Positions 25,732 to 35,272 of a stretch of DNA of 64,000 nucleotides are shown piece after piece (position 1 is the stretch's first letter; the number at the start of each line of letters is the position of its first letter). Location of the stretch: assembly GCA_050297535.1 (NCBI GenBank), contig JBNKSV010000003.1, forward strand, positions 30,372-94,371, in the 5' to 3' direction. The position numbers and the translations under genes were made by a program. The notes beneath the pieces were generated by a model, which saw only the letters and a program-made list of their open reading frames with translations, searched no databases and was not told the DNA's origin. This stretch comes from JAAGZL01 sp050297535. Lineage in GTDB: Bacteria > Pseudomonadota > Gammaproteobacteria > Chromatiales > Chromatiaceae.

Positions 25732-27366
25732 ATGAAGACCATGAGAAACTTTAAGATAAAGGTCAGATTGTGGTTGCTGACCATTCTGGCATTGATTGGA
25801 GTAGTTGCCGTAGCAAGCATTTCACTGGTTTCGCTGAATTACGCCTTGATGGGAGAGAAGGAGTTGCAAACCCGCAAGCTGGTGGAGACGGCCTACAGTA
25901 CCCTCGAGGCACAGCACAGAATGATTGCGAAAGGTGAATTGGATGAGGCCGCAGCCAAGGCGTCCGCCCTCAAGATAATTAAGGATATACGCTATGACGG
26001 CGACAACTATTTTTGGATCAACGATATGCATCCAACTATGGTTATGCACCCGATCAAGCCGGAGTTGGATGGCAAGGATCTTTCTGCGAATGAAGACAAA
26101 TCCGGCAAGAAAATATTTGTAGCATTTGTGGATAAGGTGAAAAAGGATGGTGAGGGCTTTGTGTCTTATCTATGGCCAAAGCCAGGATTTGATAAGCCTG
26201 TGCCAAAGCTTTCATATGTCAAGGGGTTTAAGCCCTGGGGATGGGTTGTCGGCACTGGCATCTATGTTGATGATGTGCAAAAGGCCATTCGGAGTAAGTT
26301 GATGTCTATCGGTACTACGGTCTTGACCATACTGATTGTTCTTGCCGGGCTATCCTATCTGGTGAACCGCAGTATTATACATCCACTGCGTAACACGATT
26401 GTCGCTATGGATGATATATCCCATGGAGATGGAGATCTAACAGTCAGATTGGATAGTTCTGGGAAAGACGAACTTTCCGAATTGTCCGTTTCGTTCAACC
26501 GCTACACAGAAAAGATTCAGGATATCGTGCGGAATGTCCAGAGCGCCACTGGTGAGCTTACATCCTCGTCCAACGAACTGAATAATATCTCATCGGAAAC
26601 CAGTAGTGTTATGGTGCAGCAACGCAGTGAGATGCAACAGGCTGCTACGGCCGTTACCGAGATGGCCGCCACCGTTCAGGAGATTGCCAGAAGTTCAGAA
26701 TCGGCGGCTGCATCTGCCCAAGAGGCGGATCTGGCATCGACAGATGGAAGACGGATTATTGGCGAAGCGGCGTCTACCATCAATAGATTGGCTACAGAGG
26801 TTGAACGATCCGCAGAGGTAATCAACCGTCTGGAACATGAGAGTGATGCTATTGGATCGGTCCTGGATGTGATTCGTGGTATTGCGGAGCAGACCAATCT
26901 GCTAGCGCTGAATGCGGCGATTGAGGCGGCCAGGGCAGGGGAACAGGGCAGAGGGTTTGCCGTGGTTGCGGATGAAGTTCGAACACTGGCCAGCCGTACC
27001 CAGCAATCTACCCAAGAGATTCAGGAGATGATTGAAAAGCTGCAATCCGGATCCAGAGAGGCGGTGCAGGTTATGGAGAGCAGTCGCGCCACTACCCAGG
27101 TTACTGTTGATAAGGCGAGTGAGGCGGCAGAGTCGTTGAACAAGATTGTTGAGGCAGTGAATATAATCTCGGATATGAACCGACAGATTGCCACCGCCGC
27201 AGAAGAACAGTCAGTGGTAGCCAGGGAGATCGACAAAAATATTGTCCAGATCTCTGGGCTTACCGAGAGCAGTGCGGAACAGACCTCCCACGTATCTGAT
27301 GCCAGTGCAAGATTGCATCAGCTTAGCAATAGTCTGTCTGAACTGGTGAAACGCTTTAAAGTGTAG
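25732..27366 (+). CDS. Methyl-accepting chemotaxis protein with single Cache domain
   Basis: A 544-residue chemoreceptor. Transmembrane helix 1 covers about 11-33. The periplasmic part (about 35-190) is an sCache_2-type sensor: it has DNYFWINDMHPTMVMHP and GWVVGTGIYVDDVQKAI segments. Helix 2 (about 195-215) is followed by HAMP and a cytoplasmic signalling domain with the CheA/CheW hairpin tip EQTNLLALNAAIEAARAGE and GFAVVADEVRTLA. AGGAG is well placed before the ATG; the next in-frame Met is four codons on. sCache_2 domains often bind small organic acids; the ligand here is unknown. It is transcribed alone, with a clear terminator behind it. Confidence 0.95.
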   Translation: MKTMRNFKIKVRLWLLTILALIGVVAVASISLVSLNYALMGEKELQTRKLVETAYSTLEAQHRMIAKGELDEAAAKASALKIIKDIRYDGDNYFWINDMHPTMVMHPIKPELDGKDLSANEDKSGKKIFVAFVDKVKKDGEGFVSYLWPKPGFDKPVPKLSYVKGFKPWGWVVGTGIYVDDVQKAIRSKLMSIGTTVLTILIVLAGLSYLVNRSIIHPLRNTIVAMDDISHGDGDLTVRLDSSGKDELSELSVSFNRYTEKIQDIVRNVQSATGELTSSSNELNNISSETSSVMVQQRSEMQQAATAVTEMAATVQEIARSSESAAASAQEADLASTDGRRIIGEAASTINRLATEVERSAEVINRLEHESDAIGSVLDVIRGIAEQTNLLALNAAIEAARAGEQGRGFAVVADEVRTLASRTQQSTQEIQEMIEKLQSGSREAVQVMESSRATTQVTVDKASEAAESLNKIVEAVNIISDMNRQIATAAEEQSVVAREIDKNIVQISGLTESSAEQTSHVSDASARLHQLSNSLSELVKRFKV

Positions 27367-27382
27367 TAATTCATGTGCTGGC

Positions 27383-27429
27383 GCCGTCAGCGATGCTCAT
27401 GCATATGGGCATCCTGGCGGCTTTTCTTT
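27383..27429 (+). terminator. Rho-independent terminator after the chemotaxis receptor
   Basis: GCCGTCAG pairs with CTGGCGGC (one mismatch), with an inner GATGC/GCATC extension, followed by TTTTCTTTG. The receptor gene is therefore a single-gene transcript. Confidence 0.75.
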
Positions 27430-27502
27430 GTCTAGGCCTGTTTTGTTATAGAGCGATCTTGCATAATCATCCCAGATATTCAAACCGAATAATCCTGGTG
27501 AT

Positions 27503-30232
27503 ATGGTCGCAGAAAGTAATACAACAATGGATATGGAAAGCGCTCTGAACGCAATGTCTCAGGACGTGGTCGTCATAACCGCAAACAGACGTCTGGCATT
27601 GGAGTTAAAGCGCTGCTATGACCAGATGCAGGTGGAGCAAGGAAAGCTGGTTTGGGAGAGCGCAAGCGCCATCTCCTGGGACGACTGGATGCAGTCTCTG
27701 TTTCAGGATATGTTGGATTTCGGACTGACCGACCAGACCTTGCTGGATCTGCCGCAGACGCGGTTATTGTGGGAACAGATAATCCGGCAAGCAGATAAAG
27801 AACATCATATCCTCAATCCGTCCGGCGCAGCCAGGATGGCCGGCGAGGCATGGTGTTTAATGCAAGCATGGAACATCCAAATAGCGCAATTGGCCAGATT
27901 TGCCAATAGCGAGACCGAGCTGTTTCTTTCCTGGGCATCCAAATTCAACAAGAGATGTACGCAGGAAGCATGGGTAGATGCATCCCGGTTGCCGCGGCTG
28001 GTTTTAGAGAAACTGCGTGCTGCAGCTTTGCCTGTGCCGGAAAGAACTATCCTGGCCGGTTTTGATGAAATAACCCCGGAGCAGCGTGAATTCCTGACTG
28101 TTCTAAAGGAACATGGAAGCGAGATCGCTTTTCTGATTCCGGAAGAGCCAGCCGCGCAATCCGTCCGATGCTTTACGGCCATAGATACCACCCAAGAGAT
28201 CCATGCCGCCGCACGCTGGGCTATCGGGAGACTCCAAGAGAACAACGACGCCAAGATCGGCATCGTAGTTCCGGGGTTGTCACAACTGAGAAGGGAGATT
28301 GAAACTGTATTTGATCGTTGTCTCAATCCAGGTTCTATCCTGCCTGGCGATGGTAATTCGGAAAGGTTATACAACATCTCTCTGGGTATCACATTGGCGC
28401 AATGCCCACTGATTGGGGATGCCTTTCTGATTCTGCGTCTTGCCACCGGCAGTATAACCAGCAGCAACATGGGCAGACTGCTGCGCTCTCCGTTTGTTAT
28501 CGGCAGTGCGGAAGAAAGGGAACGCAGGGCGCGTCTGGATGCGTACATACGGCGTGGTCTTGGTGAATGTGAAATCACGCTCGATATGCTGATCAGAAAG
28601 GTTCGTGAGGTGGATAGCAGAGAGGATGACGCTACTCCCGCATTGCTAGACACACTGGAACGATTTAGAAGAAGTTTGGATCAGCTGCCTGTGAGACAGT
28701 CTCCCCAGGGCTGGATTGAAGTATTCCAAGGGCTTTTTAATATATTCGGCTGGGGCAAATCCGAAGTCATGTCCAGCGTCGAATATCAACAGCTTGCAGG
28801 ATTCAACAAGGCCCTTATCTCTTTCCGGCAGTTGGGTCAGGTAAAGCCTGTAATGCAACTGCATGAGGCCATAGGAAAACTGCATACGCTTGCCACGGAA
28901 ACACCATTCCAGGAAAAGGGTAGTGATGCGCAGATTCAGATCGTAGGTGTCTTGGAGGCGGTTGGTCTAAGGTTTGATAATCTTTGGGTGTTGGGTCTGA
29001 ATGATGATATCTGGCCGCTGCCAGCCGCGCCCAATCCACTGTTGCCAATAGTCTTGCAACGCAGTTTGGGAATGCCCCACGCATCGCCCCAGCGTGAACT
29101 TGCGTACGCCAGGACTATAACAGAACGGCTACTGACAAGCGCGACGGAGGTAATCGTCAGTCATGCGGAAAGTGATGGTGTGCAGCAGAAACTGGTTAGT
29201 CCGCTAGTGGCTGGCCTCACGACGATATCCATGAGTGATCTTGGACTGGGCAGTGTGCCGGATATATATAAGGCCGGAAGCGTCCCTGCAGACCTAGAGG
29301 AGTTTATAGATAATAGAGGGCCATCGCTGCCTGATGGTAGCCATGTTGCAGGTGGCAGCAGATTGTTGTCTGATCAATCCGCCTGCCCATTTCGCGCCTT
29401 TGCCAATCATCGCCTGGGAACACGAGCGCTGGAAGAACCGGTCTTCGGGGCAGATGGCAGGATACGCGGTAATATCATCCACCAGATCCTGCAACAGGTA
29501 TGGGAGAAGATAGGGAACCACAACCGGCTTAGCGGTATGGAGGGATCAGAGTTGCGTCGGCTTATAACCGACGAGGTCAGCAAGACGCTTGCCAGTATAG
29601 AAGTAAGGCGTCCCAACACCTTTGTCACCAGGTTTGTAGAGATAGAGCAACAGCGTTTAGCTGAGTTGGTCATGCAATGGTTGGAGTTGGAGCGGTCCAG
29701 AGCCCATTTCCGGATCATATCTCTAGAGCAGAAACAGAGTGTGACTATCGGCGGACTCCAGATTGAGGTGATAACAGATCGCGTCGATGAGATTGATGAT
29801 GGCAGGCAACTCATCATAGATTACAAGAGTAAAAAGAAAAAAGACTTACCCTATAAAGGCTGGTTTGAGGAACGTATCGAAGAGCCTCAGTTGCCACTCT
29901 ATGCCACCACCAACCGGGCTGACACCGTAGGTGTGGCCCTTGCCGGTGTGAACAGTGCCGATATGGGCTTCAAAGGGGTCTGCGAGGAGTCAGGACTGGT
30001 TCCAGGGATCAAGGCGTTTATCGAAAGCAAGGACGCCAACGGCTATGCCGGATGGGACGGACTCAAGATAGAATGGCGGCGGCAACTGGAACTGCTGGCG
30101 GCAGAAGTATTGGCGGGGAGGGCCGACGTTAGTCCCAAGGATCCCAGAACGGATTGTAAATATTGTCCGTTGCCAGCGCTTTGCCGCATCCATGAACAAC
30201 TGGAGCTGAATACTTGGGAGTACGAGGCATGA
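27503..30232 (+). CDS. AddB-like nuclease subunit (PD-(D/E)XK with Fe-S cysteines, degenerate helicase)
   Basis: A 909-residue partner of the following UvrD-type helicase. The N-terminal and central parts resemble AddB/RecC-like inactivated helicases: the expected Walker A position reads VITANRRLALELKR and lacks GKT, so no motor activity is expected. The C-terminal part is a RecB-type nuclease with LIIDYKSKKKK (about residue 770; catalytic Asp and Lys) and downstream EPQLPLYA. Four cysteines, one in DQSACPFRAF (about 626) and three in DCKYCPLPALC (about 883-892), are arranged as in the AddB iron-sulfur cluster. The stop overlaps the next gene by 4 bases. Databases often label this family only as probable DNA repair protein. 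Likely role: double-strand break resection with its partner. Confidence 0.85.
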   Translation: MVAESNTTMDMESALNAMSQDVVVITANRRLALELKRCYDQMQVEQGKLVWESASAISWDDWMQSLFQDMLDFGLTDQTLLDLPQTRLLWEQIIRQADKEHHILNPSGAARMAGEAWCLMQAWNIQIAQLARFANSETELFLSWASKFNKRCTQEAWVDASRLPRLVLEKLRAAALPVPERTILAGFDEITPEQREFLTVLKEHGSEIAFLIPEEPAAQSVRCFTAIDTTQEIHAAARWAIGRLQENNDAKIGIVVPGLSQLRREIETVFDRCLNPGSILPGDGNSERLYNISLGITLAQCPLIGDAFLILRLATGSITSSNMGRLLRSPFVIGSAEERERRARLDAYIRRGLGECEITLDMLIRKVREVDSREDDATPALLDTLERFRRSLDQLPVRQSPQGWIEVFQGLFNIFGWGKSEVMSSVEYQQLAGFNKALISFRQLGQVKPVMQLHEAIGKLHTLATETPFQEKGSDAQIQIVGVLEAVGLRFDNLWVLGLNDDIWPLPAAPNPLLPIVLQRSLGMPHASPQRELAYARTITERLLTSATEVIVSHAESDGVQQKLVSPLVAGLTTISMSDLGLGSVPDIYKAGSVPADLEEFIDNRGPSLPDGSHVAGGSRLLSDQSACPFRAFANHRLGTRALEEPVFGADGRIRGNIIHQILQQVWEKIGNHNRLSGMEGSELRRLITDEVSKTLASIEVRRPNTFVTRFVEIEQQRLAELVMQWLELERSRAHFRIISLEQKQSVTIGGLQIEVITDRVDEIDDGRQLIIDYKSKKKKDLPYKGWFEERIEEPQLPLYATTNRADTVGVALAGVNSADMGFKGVCEESGLVPGIKAFIESKDANGYAGWDGLKIEWRRQLELLAAEVLAGRADVSPKDPRTDCKYCPLPALCRIHEQLELNTWEYEA

Positions 30233-33200
30233 ACACAGCCGAGATCCCTGATCGGGAGCAGCGCGCACAGGCGCTGGATGTAAGCCGCTCCTTCATAGTG
30301 CAGGCTCCGGCTGGCTCCGGTAAGACCGAACTGCTGATCCAGCGTTACCTCAGCCTCTTGTCCCTGGTCAACGAACCAGAAGAGATCATCGCCATAACCT
30401 TCACCAACAAGGCCGCTGCTGAGATGCGCAACCGCGTCCTGGAGGCGCTGGACAAGGCGGAGGGGGAGGTGCCGGAACGATCCCATGAAAAAATCACCTG
30501 GGATCTGGCTCGCAAAGTGGCGGCGCATGATCTGGAGCGAGGCTGGACACTGCGGCAATCTCCTGGGCGTCTCAGGATTCAAACCATCGACTCGTTTTGT
30601 AGTGGGTTGACCAGCCAACTACCGCTGCTGTCGGCATTCGGAGGTAAGCCTGGAATCTCGGATAATCCGCAAGAGTTGTATAAGGAAGCAGCCCGCAACG
30701 CCATCTCGCATCTTGAGCAAGACCAAGGATGGGGGGATGCGGTCGCAACTTTGTTAAGACATCTGGATAGCGATGTTCCAAAGCTGGAAAGGCTGTTGGT
30801 CAGTATGCTGGAGAAGCGTGATCAATGGATACGCCATATCGTCAGTGAGGATGAGGAGTGGTTGCGACGCCGGGAGTTGGAACAGGCCCTGGAGGAGATA
30901 GTTGAACAGGCTCTGGGCAGGCTGGCGGATTCTCTTCCTCGAAACCTGATATCGGAAATTATGAAGCATGCCCGTTTTGCAGCTGACAACCTCAAGGCAG
31001 ATGGAGCGGAGAAGGCAGTTTTGGCCTGTCAGGATATGCAGGTTATGCCAAGCGCGTCTTGTGAAGATGTTCCGCTGTGGCAAGGCCTGGCTAATCTGCT
31101 ATTAACTGATGCAGGAGGGGTGAGAGAGAGGCTTACCAAGACAGAAGGGTTTCCCACGGATAACCAGAATGGCAAACAGTTCTGCAAGCAGATGAAGGTC
31201 GATTTTTCCTCCTTGCTAAAAGAGATACAGAATCATCCTGTATTCATCTCGATGCTGCACCGGACCCGCACGCTTCCTGCCATGAGATATACCGAGCAGC
31301 AGTGGCAGGTATTACGGGCGCTATTCCTGTTTCTCAAGATTGCGCTGGCGGAATTGCGGCTGGTGATGGCGGAGCATGGTGAGGTCGATTTCATCGAGAT
31401 GGCCCTGGGAGCCAACCGGGCGCTCGGAAGTGACGACAATCCTACCGATCTTGCCATGGCCTTGGATTATCGCATTCAACACATCCTCGTGGATGAGTTT
31501 CAGGATACATCCCATGGCCAATTCGAACTGCTGCGACTCCTTACCCGCGGCTGGTCGCCGGAAGATGGCCGCACCCTGTTTGTTGTGGGCGATCCTATGC
31601 AGTCCATATACCGTTTTCGCGAGGCCGAAGTTGGGCTTTATCTACGTTCCAGACTTGAGGGGATAGGAGGTATAGCGCTTACACCACTGACTCTGTCGGT
31701 AAATTTCCGCTCGGAATCCGGTATCGTGGAGTGGATCAATCAGGCGTTCAGCACGGTGTTTCCTCCGCTGGAAGATGTAGTGACCGGCGCCGTTACCTAT
31801 GCGGAATCGACTGCCTTTCATCCGGCAGTGGGCGGACCGGCCGTGCAGGTCCATCCCTATCGGCGACAGGATGATGCCGCTGAGGCCGGGCTGGTTATGG
31901 AGCTTGCCAGGGACGCGCTGCGTGGTGCAGATAACGATACCGTCGCTATCCTGGTACGCAACCGTAATCATCTTGCAGCTATCATCCCGGAGCTAAAGCA
32001 GGCTGGCCTGGCTTTTCAAGCAGTGAAGGTGGAATCCCTGGCCCAGCGCCCCCTAATCTCAGACCTGCTGGCCCTGACCCGCGCCCTGCTGCATCCGGCG
32101 GACCGTATCTCCTGGCTGGCGATCCTGCGCGCACCCTGGTGCGGTCTGACCCTGAATGATCTACATGCCCTGGCTGGCGCTGACCACAATTTAAGCATTT
32201 GGGAGCTACTACAAGCGCCGGAGAGACATGCGGGTCTTAGCTTAGATGGACAGGTGCGTCTGCAACGTGTCGTTACAGTGTTAGAACAGGGTTTGCGGCA
32301 GTTCAGACGCAGGCCCCTGCGTGATCTGGTGGAAGGTGCCTGGCTGGCCCTTGGTGGTGCCGCCTCGGTTCGGCATGAGACGGAACTGGAAGAGGCAAGG
32401 ATGTTTTTTGATCTGTTGGAACAGCATGATCATGGTGGAGATATAGATGACTTTGCCGCACTAGACGCTGCCCTGAATGATCTTTACGCGCCAGCGGACG
32501 TACTGGCGGATGGACGCCTGCAACTTATGACTATGCACGGTTCGAAAGGACTGGAGTTTGACCATGTCATCATCCCAGGTCTTGGAAAAAGACCGAAACC
32601 GGATGATCCGAGACTAATGTATTGGTTCGAGCGCAACACATCCGGTGGGGGAGCTGATCTGCTCCTGGCCCCGATCAAGGGCAGTGACGCAAAGGATGAT
32701 CCGATCTACGAGTATCTGCGTGGCCTGTTGACAGAGAAGGACCAGTTGGAGCATGGCCGTTTGTTATATGTAGCCGCAACCAGGGCCAGGAAACGGCTGC
32801 ACCTGCTGGGACATACTGGATATGATCTGGATAAAGAGACGCCGAAAGAACCTATAAAAGGTTCGCTGCTGAATTCACTCTGGAAGGCGCATGTAGTCAG
32901 GGAACAGTTTATTCGGATAGCGCCTGATGTCCTGCAAGGCAATCCAGAGGTTGACGATAAGACAGCAACCAAATCCATCCGAAGGTTGCCGCCGGACTGG
33001 CGTCTGCCGGAAGCAGAGTTTATATCTCCCATTCCCGAAATAGTCCATGACGCCCCCACAGAGGCGATGGATCTGGATATCCTGGAGTTTGACTGGGCCA
33101 CCGAGACCGCCCGCCACGTCGGTACCCTGGTGCATCGCTATCTGCAACGCATAGCCAGGGATGGGCTGGAACTGTGGAATGAGCAGCGGATAACGGCTCA

Positions 33201-33627
33201 GCAACCGTCTTTTGAGCATGCTTTGACCAACCTGGGGGTTGCAAGGACAGAATTGGAACAGGCCAAGACCAGAGTGAAAGCGGCATTGGTTGCAGCCTTG
33301 TCGGACGAGCGCGGCAGGTGGGTTCTGTCTGGTCAGCATCAGGATGCCAGATCAGAATACGCCCTCAGCGCGATACGTGGTGAAAGGCTAGTGAATATCC
33401 GGGTGGACCGCACCTTTATCGACGCGGATGGGGTGAGATGGATCATAGATTACAAGACCGGCGCGCATGCCGGTCCAGATATGGACGAGTTCCTGGATCG
33501 GGAGCGGGAACGCTATAGGGCACAGATGGAACGCTACGCCGCAGTATTCAGGCAGATGGAGGACCGCCAGATAAGGCTGGGACTATATTTCCCCTTGCTA
33601 TCAGGCTGGCGCAGTTGGGGGTTGTAG
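30229..33627 (+). CDS. AddA-like UvrD/Rep helicase-nuclease
   Basis: A 1132-residue SF1A helicase with a C-terminal nuclease. I start at ATG 30229, which overlaps the preceding stop as ATGA; an earlier start (30214) would add five residues. Motifs: Walker A APAGSGKTELL (26-36), TFTNKAAAEMRNR, motif II LVDEFQDTSHGQFELL (about 418-433), VGDPMQSIYRFREAE, TMHGSKGLEFDHVIIPGLG, and LLYVAATRARKRL. The C-terminal RecB-type nuclease has HVGTLVHRYLQRI and WIIDYKTG (about 1068-1075). With the AddB-like gene it forms a two-subunit AddAB/RexAB-like end-resection machine, in place of RecBCD. The stop codon lies inside a REP-like repeat. Confidence 0.9.
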   Translation: MNTAEIPDREQRAQALDVSRSFIVQAPAGSGKTELLIQRYLSLLSLVNEPEEIIAITFTNKAAAEMRNRVLEALDKAEGEVPERSHEKITWDLARKVAAHDLERGWTLRQSPGRLRIQTIDSFCSGLTSQLPLLSAFGGKPGISDNPQELYKEAARNAISHLEQDQGWGDAVATLLRHLDSDVPKLERLLVSMLEKRDQWIRHIVSEDEEWLRRRELEQALEEIVEQALGRLADSLPRNLISEIMKHARFAADNLKADGAEKAVLACQDMQVMPSASCEDVPLWQGLANLLLTDAGGVRERLTKTEGFPTDNQNGKQFCKQMKVDFSSLLKEIQNHPVFISMLHRTRTLPAMRYTEQQWQVLRALFLFLKIALAELRLVMAEHGEVDFIEMALGANRALGSDDNPTDLAMALDYRIQHILVDEFQDTSHGQFELLRLLTRGWSPEDGRTLFVVGDPMQSIYRFREAEVGLYLRSRLEGIGGIALTPLTLSVNFRSESGIVEWINQAFSTVFPPLEDVVTGAVTYAESTAFHPAVGGPAVQVHPYRRQDDAAEAGLVMELARDALRGADNDTVAILVRNRNHLAAIIPELKQAGLAFQAVKVESLAQRPLISDLLALTRALLHPADRISWLAILRAPWCGLTLNDLHALAGADHNLSIWELLQAPERHAGLSLDGQVRLQRVVTVLEQGLRQFRRRPLRDLVEGAWLALGGAASVRHETELEEARMFFDLLEQHDHGGDIDDFAALDAALNDLYAPADVLADGRLQLMTMHGSKGLEFDHVIIPGLGKRPKPDDPRLMYWFERNTSGGGADLLLAPIKGSDAKDDPIYEYLRGLLTEKDQLEHGRLLYVAATRARKRLHLLGHTGYDLDKETPKEPIKGSLLNSLWKAHVVREQFIRIAPDVLQGNPEVDDKTATKSIRRLPPDWRLPEAEFISPIPEIVHDAPTEAMDLDILEFDWATETARHVGTLVHRYLQRIARDGLELWNEQRITAQQPSFEHALTNLGVARTELEQAKTRVKAALVAALSDERGRWVLSGQHQDARSEYALSAIRGERLVNIRVDRTFIDADGVRWIIDYKTGAHAGPDMDEFLDRERERYRAQMERYAAVFRQMEDRQIRLGLYFPLLSGWRSWGL

Positions 33628-33685
33628 GAGCCAGCTCCTGCGGGCGATATATCTATAATTGCCCAGAGGACTGGGCTCCTACGGG
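33623..33685. repeat. REP/BIME-like inverted repeat pair after addA
   Basis: Two copies of a GTAGGAGCC-headed unit stand in inverted orientation: GTAGGAGCC at 33624-33632 pairs with GGCTCCTAC at 33674-33682. Each half also has its own small hairpin, GGAGC-CA-GCTCC on the left and GCCCAG-AGGA-CTGGGC on the right. This resembles the GTAGGAGC... REP sequences common in Pseudomonas and other gammaproteobacteria. The addA stop codon TAG (33625-33627) is part of the repeat. It fills most of the gap between convergent addA and gluQ. Confidence 0.75.
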
Positions 33686-33709
33686 TTAAATTTTAATCAT
33701 CAATCAGTA

Positions 33710-34594
33710 TTATTGAACAGGCACCATTCTCATATCCCAGCTTGCAACAGCCCACTCCCAAAACTCATCCAGGTTCGACGGCCTGTCTCTTTCTGGTATT
33801 TGGCCTAAAAACTCCGCTGCCTTGAGCAGGGTGTGCAGCGGATCGCTCGTATCCACCGGCCAGGCCAGGCTCTGTTTGCTCAGTTTTTTACCATCCTCTC
33901 CTAGCACCAGCGGCAGATGGGAGTACTCCGGCAGGGGCAGCTGCAGAAGTTGTTGCAGGTATATCTGGCGGGCTGTGGAAAACAGCAGGTCGCTACCTCT
34001 CACCACACGGGTGATACCTTGAAAGGCATCGTCCACCACCACGGCCAGTTGATAGGCGTAGAGTCCGTCGGCGCGGCGGATGACAAAGTCTCCCACATCC
34101 TGTTCCAGATTCTGACGGAAACGACCGTGTATTAGATCAGAAAAACCGATCTCGACGGCCTTGGTGAGTACCCGTAGGGTCTTGGTATCGCTGGCAGGAT
34201 CATGGCTGCTGCGGCAGGTGCCAGGATAGATCATACCCTCGCTGCCCTCGATCCCAGCCTCCTGTATCTCTTTGCGACTGCAACTGCAGCGGTATGCCTG
34301 TCCGGATGAAAGCAGATAATCGGCCGCCTCGGCGTAGGCGGGAATACGGCTGCTTTGATATAGCACCTGCCCATCCCATTCGAAACCGAACAGCTCCAAG
34401 GTGGCGAGTATCGAGTCGGCAGCGCCTGGTTTCTCACGTGGTGGGTCGATATTTTCCATGCGCAGCAACCAGGCACCACCCTGGTGACGTGCGTCCAGGT
34501 AGCTGCCCAGGGCGGCTACCAGAGAGCCGAAATGTAATGACCCGGAGGGTGAGGGGGCGAATCGTCCGCGGTATTTTGTGCTGGTTGTCGTCAT
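33710..34594 (-). CDS. gluQ: Glutamyl-Q tRNA(Asp) synthetase
   Basis: Attaches glutamate to queuosine at the wobble position of tRNA(Asp). The 294 residues correspond to the catalytic half of GluRS without an anticodon-binding domain: the HIGH-like motif is in RFAPSPSGSLHFGS, the KMSKS-like motif is KKLSKQSLA, and a zinc site is formed by CSC near residue 105 and the later YPGTC. Lack of the C-terminal domain separates it from GltX. It follows dksA on the same strand, the standard gammaproteobacterial order, with the dksA terminator between them. Confidence 0.95.
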   Translation of the reverse strand: MTTTSTKYRGRFAPSPSGSLHFGSLVAALGSYLDARHQGGAWLLRMENIDPPREKPGAADSILATLELFGFEWDGQVLYQSSRIPAYAEAADYLLSSGQAYRCSCSRKEIQEAGIEGSEGMIYPGTCRSSHDPASDTKTLRVLTKAVEIGFSDLIHGRFRQNLEQDVGDFVIRRADGLYAYQLAVVVDDAFQGITRVVRGSDLLFSTARQIYLQQLLQLPLPEYSHLPLVLGEDGKKLSKQSLAWPVDTSDPLHTLLKAAEFLGQIPERDRPSNLDEFWEWAVASWDMRMVPVQ

Positions 34595-34614
34595 TCCAGT
34601 AGATTTTAAGCATG

Positions 34615-34641
34615 AAAAAGCCGGTTAGAAAACCGGCTTTA
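34615..34641 (-). terminator. Rho-independent terminator after dksA
   Basis: On the minus strand AAAGCCGGTT and AACCGGCTTT form a perfect 10-base stem with loop TTCT, continuing into a short T-run. It lies 23 bases after the dksA stop and 20 before the gluQ start, so gluQ is partly insulated or read through. Confidence 0.8.
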
Positions 34642-34663
34642 GCGTTGGATGTGGCAGATGGTG

Positions 34664-35107
34664 TCAGCCCATCTGTTTTTCCCTGATCTCATCCAGGGTC
34701 TTGCAGTCGATACAGAGGGTGGCGGTAGGACGCGCCTCCAGCCTGCGGATACCGATCTCCACGCCACAAGATTCACAATATCCGTAATCATGACTGTCTA
34801 TCTTGGCGAGGGTCTCATCAATCTTCTTGATCAGCTTGCGCTCACGGTCTCTGGTGCGCAGTTCCAGGCTGAACTCGGATTCCTGGCTAGCCCTGTCTGT
34901 TGGATCTGGGAAGTTGGCAGCCTCATCTTGCATGTGATGGACGGTTCTATCTACCTCGGCCATCAGCTCTCTCTTCCATGCCTCCATGATGCTTCGAAAG
35001 TGCGCTTCCTGGTTATCGTTCATGTACTCTTCGCCCTTTTTCAGCTTATAGGGCGTAAAGCCAAATGGACCGGAAAGCTCATTTTCGGCCTTCTTTTTAG
35101 CTACCAT
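34664..35107 (-). CDS. dksA: RNA polymerase-binding transcription factor DksA
   Basis: DksA enters the RNA polymerase secondary channel and, with ppGpp, down-regulates rRNA and up-regulates amino-acid promoters. The 147 residues have a coiled coil with the essential DxxDxA tip (D68-PT-D71-R-A73) and a four-cysteine zinc finger, CESCG and CIDC, so it is the zinc form rather than a Cys-poor paralogue. The N-terminal FGFTPYKLKKGEEYM is typical. CAGGAG is placed 6 bases before the ATG. It is divergent from the aminotransferase gene. Confidence 0.97.
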   Translation of the reverse strand: MVAKKKAENELSGPFGFTPYKLKKGEEYMNDNQEAHFRSIMEAWKRELMAEVDRTVHHMQDEAANFPDPTDRASQESEFSLELRTRDRERKLIKKIDETLAKIDSHDYGYCESCGVEIGIRRLEARPTATLCIDCKTLDEIREKQMG

Positions 35108-35272
35108 TTAAATCTCCTGACAAAGCATACTAATGAAGGGCGGTATCTATACCAGAATAGCCGGTTCCGGGCAAGAAAATGTGTGTAAAACGCATATATT
35201 AAAGTGCTATTTGAGAACTCGTTAGGTTAAGCTAAAACAGACAAGTAATATCAAAACTGTGGGAGTTGCAGA

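Noticed and set aside
27805..28653. 282-codon open frame antisense to the addB-like gene
   Set aside because: Shadow of a well-supported gene; Ser/Arg-rich translation typical of antisense frames.
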